The translations under genes were made by a program, and so were the position numbers. The notes under the pieces were generated by a model, which saw only the letters and a program-made list of their open reading frames with translations, was not told where the DNA came from and did not search any database. Shown here in pieces: positions 7,727 to 12,486 of a stretch of DNA of 15,229 bases. The stretch's first letter is position 1, and each line of letters begins with the position of its first letter. The stretch is from the NCBI GenBank assembly GCA_038242095.1, contig JBBSSJ010000097.1, positions 1-15,229 of the forward strand, in the 5' to 3' direction. Source of the stretch: Persicitalea sp038242095 (GTDB lineage: Bacteria; Bacteroidota; Bacteroidia; Cytophagales; Spirosomataceae).

Positions 7727-8020
7727 GTGGTGCAGGTACTTCTCAAAGCCCTGCACGAGTTTGGCGACTACGAGCCGCCCGTGATGATCGATACCGTGAT
7801 GGGCGTTCTGGACGAAACCAGCCGCCATACGGTACTGGAAAGCTATTTCCCGAATCTTTCCGACCAGACCATTCTGTTTAGCTCCGACAGCGAAATTCGT
7901 CCCGGTAGCGATCTACAAAAAATCGAATCTTTCGTGTCCAAAGTCTACACACTCGAGCGCGACCGCGAGCAACAGCTCACCCGCGTGCGGGAAGGCTACT
8001 TTGGTATTTCGGTCAACTAA
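7727..8020 (+). pseudogene. DndD-like ATPase, C-terminal head fragment
   Basis: This piece holds the second ABC-head half with Walker B and D-loop (VMIDTVMGVLDE). It is in the same frame as the middle fragment. The sequence directly after the TAG is LNTASKQVVVQVLL, which occupies the place of the usual LSxGE signature. Nothing supports independent initiation at 7727. Confidence 0.7.
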
Positions 8021-8032
8021 CCTTCTTTCCCC

Positions 8033-9628
8033 ATGAGCGTCATTAATCTACAAAACATTCGGCAGGCCGAGGGAATGCAGGAGGTACTGCAAGAGAGCAA
8101 AATTCGTCTGGAACAGCGGATCAACCTGGAAAAATACAGCCCGCAGCAGAAGCCCGTCACCATCAGCGGCACCAAAATCATGCGTATCTGTTTGCTGGCG
8201 GGCCTGTCCAGCAAGGAACCGCGCGACCTGGTGACGGCGGAACAAGTACCTCTATCCCGAAACGGCAACCGTATTTTTGAAACCCTGTTTACCCTGCACA
8301 ACCTGGGAACCGTTTACTCGGCTTTGCTCAAACTCCGTTACCAGGGCCTGAACGTGGATTGGGAAAACGCTGCCCTCAAGAGCAAAATCATCAACGCGGA
8401 AATCCAGCGGGGCAGCTGGATCGTGCTGCAGGTCAACGCCTTGGACGAGTGGCTGCTCAACGCGACGGTTCACGGCGGCGGCAACCGGGCGGGGGCCATT
8501 CCGGTACTCAATCTGGCCATTGGTACCTACGAAGACGACATTCCGGCCACGCTCAACCTCAACGGCAAGGACATCGCCAACACCCAAATACTGATTGCGG
8601 GTACTACCGGCTCGGGCAAATCGAATTTGCTGGCCGTGCTAATCAACGAAATCAGGAGCTTGTCCATCAACAGTACCTACCCCGTCAATTTCCTGCTATT
8701 CGATTATAAGGGCGAATTCGCCGACCCGGCCAACAACGCTTGGCTCGGGTTGTTCGAGGTGAACCGCACCGCCATTGTGGACCCGATTAAAGCGCCGCTA
8801 CCTTTCTCGCCTTTCAAGGATTTTACGGGCCGCACCCAAAATGAGATTAACCTCTACTCTACAGAACTAGCTAATGCGCTTTGCGCCATCGACAACGCGC
8901 GGATCAGTGCCAACATGAGCAACCGCCTATCTGAAGCGATTATCAATGCCTACAAGCGTACCCAGAATCTACCCATTACGTTCGACCTCATTTTCAACGA
9001 GTACACGGCTTTGCAGCCCGATAAAGAGAAGGACAGGGACGATAGCATCAAGTCCGTTTTTAAGCAATTGATCCGAAACAACCTCTTCACACCCGACGAC
9101 CGCATCGACTTGGTCAAAGACAGCTACATCATCAAAATGGACTCGTTTCCCAAAGATGGCCCCGTTGCCAAGGCGATCGTTTATTTCATCGTTTCCAAGC
9201 TCAACACCATTTACGAGCGACTTCCCAAGCAGGCCATCGACGAGAACGGCGTGGAACTGCGACACTTCACCATTATCGACGAAGCACACTACATGCTGGG
9301 CTTCGACAACAAGCCCCTCCGCGACCTGATCGCCGTGGGCCGAAACAAAGGATTGTCCATTATCCTGGCTACCCAAAATATGGACAGCTACAAAAGCGAC
9401 CACTTCGATTTTTACGCCAATGCTCAGTACCCGCTGATTATGAAGCAACAATCCATCAACGACGGGGTGATCAAGGATTTATTCGGCGTAGCCGGGCGCG
9501 AGTTTCAGGAAATCAAGGAAGCTATATCCGGTTTGCAGAAGGGAGAATTGATCATCAAAGATTCGCTGGCGATTCAGTTGGGTATGGGCAAGAAATTCAA
9601 GAAGATTAAAGTGCGGCATTTGATATAG
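8033..9628 (+). CDS. HerA/FtsK-like (DUF87) ATPase with a DndE-like N-terminal region
   Basis: A 531-residue protein of two parts. Residues about 45-135 resemble DndE, the nicked-DNA-binding subunit of Dnd complexes: RICLLAGLSSKEP (51-63), a Gly-Asn-Arg turn (78-80), SALLKLRYQ (96-104) and IQRGSW (124-129) fall in the DndE order. Residues about 150-531 are a HerA-like hexameric DNA-translocase domain: Walker A GTTGSGKS (190-197), FDYKGEF (223-229), Walker B FTIIDEAHY (412-420), and sensor-like IILATQN (443-449). The protein would form a ring motor on DNA and work with the DndD-like ATPase encoded 12 bases upstream. The frame is intact with codon use like its neighbours. The ATPase assignment is firm; the DndE-like call is by eye and needs profile or structure comparison. 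HerA-type ATPases in defence loci usually act with a nuclease partner, here presumably the Res-like protein. Confidence 0.85.
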   Translation: MSVINLQNIRQAEGMQEVLQESKIRLEQRINLEKYSPQQKPVTISGTKIMRICLLAGLSSKEPRDLVTAEQVPLSRNGNRIFETLFTLHNLGTVYSALLKLRYQGLNVDWENAALKSKIINAEIQRGSWIVLQVNALDEWLLNATVHGGGNRAGAIPVLNLAIGTYEDDIPATLNLNGKDIANTQILIAGTTGSGKSNLLAVLINEIRSLSINSTYPVNFLLFDYKGEFADPANNAWLGLFEVNRTAIVDPIKAPLPFSPFKDFTGRTQNEINLYSTELANALCAIDNARISANMSNRLSEAIINAYKRTQNLPITFDLIFNEYTALQPDKEKDRDDSIKSVFKQLIRNNLFTPDDRIDLVKDSYIIKMDSFPKDGPVAKAIVYFIVSKLNTIYERLPKQAIDENGVELRHFTIIDEAHYMLGFDNKPLRDLIAVGRNKGLSIILATQNMDSYKSDHFDFYANAQYPLIMKQQSINDGVIKDLFGVAGREFQEIKEAISGLQKGELIIKDSLAIQLGMGKKFKKIKVRHLI

Positions 9629-9644
9629 TTTGAATAAAAGGAGC

Positions 9645-9675
9645 TTGTGTGCCAGCTACACAATACGTATCTTTG
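9645..9675 (+). promoter_or_regulatory. Bacteroidota-type promoter for the small two-gene cassette
   Basis: TTG at 9645-9647, a 20-base spacer, and a perfect TAnnTTTG element (TATCTTTG, 9668-9675) fit the Bacteroidota sigma-A consensus. The predicted transcript starts near 9682, some ten bases before the ATG at 9692, so the leader would be very short. The cassette is thus probably expressed apart from the HerA-like gene, which ends at 9628. Confidence 0.65.
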
Positions 9676-9691
9676 AGAAAATTACCCGCCG

Positions 9692-9997
9692 ATGAACCGG
9701 AGAGAAAGATTACTGAAACTATTGCGGGAGGAGCTGAAACTAGTCGAGGACAAGCTTATCGAGTATCCTCCCGAAGGCACGGACGAGCTTTTTAACCAAC
9801 TGGTAGAAGAAGTAAAGCGAATGGCTGAAACCATAAGGATCATAGAAACCGAAACCCCATGGAAGCAATCAAGAAGAAATCCGACGAATACATGGCCTGG
9901 GTGCGCGCCGCCGAAAGCGATGAGGAGCGGGCCAGCCGACGCGCCGAGTATCATGGCTGGTACGAAAGCCTACCTGATGCCGAAAGGGGCGAACTGA
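9692..9997 (+). CDS. Small charged hypothetical protein; only the first ~56 residues look genuine
   Basis: Residues 1-56 are strongly helical and charged (RLLKLLREELKLVEDKL at 6-22), soluble, with no recognised family. From about 9858 the translation becomes Pro/Ser/Arg/Trp-rich, as expected for out-of-frame reading of the next gene, with which it overlaps by 139 bases. The switch falls at a CCCC run (9855-9858). One more C would join it in frame to the next gene, giving 196 residues. Either a short protein with a non-coding-like tail or the first part of a frameshifted single gene is possible; I favour the latter slightly. The upstream promoter supports initiation here. Confidence 0.5.
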   Translation: MNRRERLLKLLREELKLVEDKLIEYPPEGTDELFNQLVEEVKRMAETIRIIETETPWKQSRRNPTNTWPGCAPPKAMRSGPADAPSIMAGTKAYLMPKGAN

Positions 9998-10281
9998 GGC
10001 AACACTTTCGGCCGGAACTGGAAAAACTGGGCGATCGTCTCCGCGTCCTGCAAGGCATCGCTGATCTAGGCCTGAAAGGCTTCATCCATTACGAAGGCGA
10101 GGAGTATTTGCTGGGCGAGTGGGTTACGATCGCGGACTACGCCCGGCTGCACAACCTGAAACTCAACCGCGTAACGAATTGGATCAAGCGCGAGGTGATC
10201 CCGGCGGAAAATGTGAAGGTGTTCCCGGCGCTGAACAATCTGCGGTTGGTGCGGAATGAAGCGTATAAAACGGGAGCGTGA
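9859..10281 (+). CDS. Hypothetical protein with C-terminal helix-turn-helix-like region
   Basis: A 140-residue soluble protein. Residues 1-75 are charged helices rich in Glu, Arg and Ala. A short beta-like strand pair follows (FIHYEGEEYLLGEW). The C-terminal WVTIADYARLHNLKLNRVTN-type segment, ending WIKREVIP and NLRLVRN, has the layout of a MerR/excisionase-like winged helix-turn-helix that tells a tyrosine-rich 'ADYARLHN' helix from a recognition helix. DNA binding is likely but not proven. It may be the second half of a single gene that begins at 9692. It lies after the defence island and could regulate it or be an unrelated antitoxin or regulator. I do not recognise the family. Confidence 0.65.
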   Translation: MEAIKKKSDEYMAWVRAAESDEERASRRAEYHGWYESLPDAERGELRQHFRPELEKLGDRLRVLQGIADLGLKGFIHYEGEEYLLGEWVTIADYARLHNLKLNRVTNWIKREVIPAENVKVFPALNNLRLVRNEAYKTGA

Positions 10282-10287
10282 TATTTT

Positions 10288-10347
10288 AGTTGACAGTTGA
10301 CACCGGGTCGCCGCCGCAATTGAAAGTTGACGATAAGAAAATCAACT
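10288..10347. repeat. AGTTGAC repeats between convergent genes
   Basis: AGTTGAC occurs twice in tandem (10288-10301) and again at 10325-10331. The third copy can pair with TCAACT at 10342-10347, which overlaps the Uma2 stop codon, giving a weak six-pair hairpin. Part of it may serve as a bidirectional transcript end. No other signal is seen in this 60-base gap. Confidence 0.4.
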
Positions 10348-10911
10348 CTGTGGTACAGCAAATAAATCATTCACGCTTAGTTCAAAATCAGGCAACACGG
10401 GTTGAGCGGAGCAGAGATCGTCTTCCGTGCAAATTTTGACATTTTTACGGGAAGTGTAAACGTACACGACTTCATTCTCGGGGTAGACGTGCCATACTAC
10501 CTGTACGCCGCACTTAAAATACTCGATCAGTTTTTCTTCGACTTTTATAGCATCATCGGTTGGAGAGACTACTTCGATAACAAAGGCAGGAATCAACCCT
10601 TCTTTGGCAGATAAGCAAATATTAATCTGGTCGATGCTGAAATAAGCCAAATCAGGTCGGCGCATTTGGATGCCCGTCAACATGACGTCCTGTTCCGGCA
10701 CTATTTCTCCACCACGCTGGTAAGCTGTTGTCTTGGCAAAAAGGCGAGTAAGCGTTTTGATAATCAACAAATGCCTCTGTTTCATACTTTCAAATCTAAT
10801 GACCTCGCCATCGTTCCACTCGTATTTATAGCCGTCAGTTGGCTCCCAATCTACAAATTCCTCCCAAGTGCGGGGCAATTGCTGAATATCTGTTGAAGTC
10901 CTCATAGTCAT
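10342..10911 (-). CDS. Uma2-family PD-(D/E)XK protein
   Basis: A 189-residue member of the Uma2 (DUF820) family, which has a PD-(D/E)XK endonuclease fold and no settled cellular role. It has the family opening LPRTWEEFVDWEPTDGYKYEW, then RRPDLAYFS (catalytic Asp), FVIEVVSPTD (Glu), and the VEEKLIEYFKCGVQVVWHVYP block (Lys and a conserved hydrophobic strand). The frame can be extended to a GTG at 10983, but the first 24 residues look unlike the family. A -7 element at 10926-10933 lies inside that extension, so the ATG at 10911 (or 10905) is chosen. It is monocistronic on the minus strand and converges on the helix-turn-helix gene. Family assignment is firm. Confidence 0.85.
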   Translation of the reverse strand: MTMRTSTDIQQLPRTWEEFVDWEPTDGYKYEWNDGEVIRFESMKQRHLLIIKTLTRLFAKTTAYQRGGEIVPEQDVMLTGIQMRRPDLAYFSIDQINICLSAKEGLIPAFVIEVVSPTDDAIKVEEKLIEYFKCGVQVVWHVYPENEVVYVYTSRKNVKICTEDDLCSAQPVLPDFELSVNDLFAVPQS

Positions 10912-10925
10912 GCTGGTTCTTTTTC

Positions 10926-10933
10926 CAAATGTA
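10926..10933 (-). promoter_or_regulatory. -7 element for the Uma2 gene
   Basis: Read on the minus strand this is TACATTTG, a perfect TAnnTTTG. It lies 14 bases before the ATG at 10911, leaving a short leader. No clear TTG lies about 20 bases further upstream; that region is T-rich. It decides the start codon against the upstream GTG at 10983. Confidence 0.5.
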
Positions 10934-10985
10934 AGCTTTTTAACAAAAAAAGTAAAATTGAGATCTGAACGATACCCCTCCACAA

Positions 10986-11017
10986 CAAAAATCCCCGGCG
11001 TGGAAGCGTCGGGGATT
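10986..11017 (-). terminator. Rho-independent terminator of the RND efflux operon
   Basis: AATCCCCG (10990-10997) pairs with CGGGGATT (11010-11017). Three further pairs (one G-T) inside it leave a six-base loop. On the minus strand the stem is followed by TTTTTG, so it ends transcripts leaving the NodT-like gene, 30 bases after its stop. It also lies just upstream of the Uma2 promoter and would insulate that gene. Confidence 0.85.
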
Positions 11018-11046
11018 CTTTACTTTATAAAACTTCATTAACTACC

Positions 11047-12486
11047 TCAATTCCAGCCGCCGCCCAGCGCCCGGTACACATCGACCGTGGCGTTCAACTG
11101 CTGCATTTTGGTTTCGATAAGGTCGAAGCGCGATTCCAGAGCGTCGCGTTGGGTGAGCAGGACCTCCATGTAGTCGGCGCGGGCCGAGCGGAAGAGGTTG
11201 TTCGAGATCGTGATCGACTGGTTGAGCGCCTGCACTTCCTGATACTTCAGGTCGTAGGTGTTTTGTAGATTACCGATATTCGAGAGCTGGTTGATCACCT
11301 CGATGTAGGCATTCAGCACCGTACGCTCATAGCTGTAAATCGCCTGAATCTGCCGGGCGTTAGCGCTGTAGTACTTGGCCTTGATGGCGTTCTTGTTGAC
11401 CAGCGGCCCCGTTAAGTCCCCAATGAGCGACGAGATCAGCGATTGAGGCAGGTTAGCCAGGTAAATGGGATTAAAGGCTCGAAGCCCAATGTCAGCGGAT
11501 AAGCCCAGTGACGGGTAAAAGTTGGCCCGGGCCACCTGTACGTCGATTTTGGCGGCGGTCAGTTCCAGTTCGGCCTGCCGGATGTCGGGGCGGTTGGACA
11601 GCAGTTGGGTAGGAACTCCCGTGCGGACCACCTCGGGGACCATCGTCTCGAAATTATCGCTGGCGCGGACGATGGGTTGCGGGTAGCGTCCCATCAGAAA
11701 ATTAATTTTGTTTTCCGTTTCGACAATCCGCTGCTGAATGCCGTACTGCTGGCTTTGGGTGTTGAGCACTTGGGCCTGAAAACGCTGTACGGCAAGTTCG
11801 GTTACCTTGGCGGCCTCCTTCTGCATCCGCACGATTTTCAGGGCATTGTTCTGAATCTCGATGTTGTTTTGCAGGATCGCCAATTGCGTGTCGAGCGACA
11901 ACAATTCGTAGTAGGACGTGGCGATTTCGGCGACGATATTGGTGGTCGTGAAATTCCGGCCTTCACGGGAGGATAAAAACCGTAGCGCGGCGGCTTTCTT
12001 GGCGTTGCGCAACTTGTGCCAGATGTCCACTTCCCAGCGGGCGTACAAGTCTACCACGAAATCGGGCAGGGGATCGGGCGTCTCCCGACCCGGCTTGATG
12101 TCGATGTTGGCTTCCGTGGAGCCGGGGCGGGTGTAGCGGGCCGATTTTTCCACGCCCGCTCCGCCACGCAGGGCGACGAAGGGCTTGTATTCCCCGGCGC
12201 GAGCCAGCACCTCGTTTTGGGAGATGGCAATCTCCTGCAAGGCAATGTTCAACTCCTGGTTGCCGTTGCCGCTGAGGGCGGTGTCGATCAAAGCGACCAG
12301 GTTGGGATCGGTAAAATAATTCCGCCAGCTAACCTTTCCTGAGTTGGTGGAGTCCAGCGAGCCGGTATAGCTCGCCGGCACTTCCCGATTGGCGTCCCTG
12401 TTCATCATTTCGGGCGCTTTACAACCTGACACGAAGAGGGTTAAAGCCGCTACGGTCAGGCACTTATATCTGAGTTGTTTATTCAT
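11047..12486 (-). CDS. NodT-family outer-membrane factor lipoprotein of an RND efflux system
   Basis: A 479-residue TolC-like outer-membrane channel that exports substrates delivered by the RND pump. The signal peptide ends in the lipobox LFVSGC, with the lipidated Cys at residue 22. Two OEP repeats of coiled-coil hairpin follow, recognisable from 'ELNIALQEIAISQNEVLARAGEYKP'-like and 'SNRPDIRQAELELTAAKIDV'-like segments; the RPDIR block is a family hallmark. The C-terminus, VDVYRALGGGWN, is also typical. Length is normal for the family. The start ATG overlaps the pump's last codons (ATGAATAA, 12479-12486), indicating translational coupling. Trimeric assembly in the outer membrane is expected. 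The substrate is unknown. Confidence 0.92.
   Translation of the reverse strand: MNKQLRYKCLTVAALTLFVSGCKAPEMMNRDANREVPASYTGSLDSTNSGKVSWRNYFTDPNLVALIDTALSGNGNQELNIALQEIAISQNEVLARAGEYKPFVALRGGAGVEKSARYTRPGSTEANIDIKPGRETPDPLPDFVVDLYARWEVDIWHKLRNAKKAAALRFLSSREGRNFTTTNIVAEIATSYYELLSLDTQLAILQNNIEIQNNALKIVRMQKEAAKVTELAVQRFQAQVLNTQSQQYGIQQRIVETENKINFLMGRYPQPIVRASDNFETMVPEVVRTGVPTQLLSNRPDIRQAELELTAAKIDVQVARANFYPSLGLSADIGLRAFNPIYLANLPQSLISSLIGDLTGPLVNKNAIKAKYYSANARQIQAIYSYERTVLNAYIEVINQLSNIGNLQNTYDLKYQEVQALNQSITISNNLFRSARADYMEVLLTQRDALESRFDLIETKMQQLNATVDVYRALGGGWN

Larger units (their letters stand above)
6022..8020 (+). pseudogene. DndD-like SMC/ABC-type ATPase, frameshifted and with a premature stop
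   Basis: Three pieces (6022 to about 6280; about 6281-7702; 7703-8020) rebuild a protein of about 665 residues, the usual DndD size. Order: ABC head with Walker A GGKNGGGKTT (residues 33-42), a long charged coiled-coil middle, then the second head half with the DndD-like Walker B MIDTVMGVLDE and 'SYFPNLSDQTILFSSDSEI'. There is no Rad50-type CxxC zinc hook. DndD is the ATPase of DNA phosphorothioation complexes; here it would power a DNA-handling step of the island. One extra base, or two missing, near 6277-6287 shifts the frame: removing one A gives FTGIVLNQEQQYILTRTF. A TAG at 7700-7702, plausibly from CAG, ends the second piece just before the ABC-signature region. Both are needed for ATP hydrolysis, so the gene is probably inactive as sequenced. 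It is followed after 12 bases by the HerA-like gene. Confidence 0.85.

Noticed and set aside
668..10281. Inverted second recognition-domain copy, integrase or att-type direct repeats marking a mobile island
   Set aside because: I looked for recombinase motifs, tRNA genes, long direct repeats and silent domain copies and saw none inside the window.
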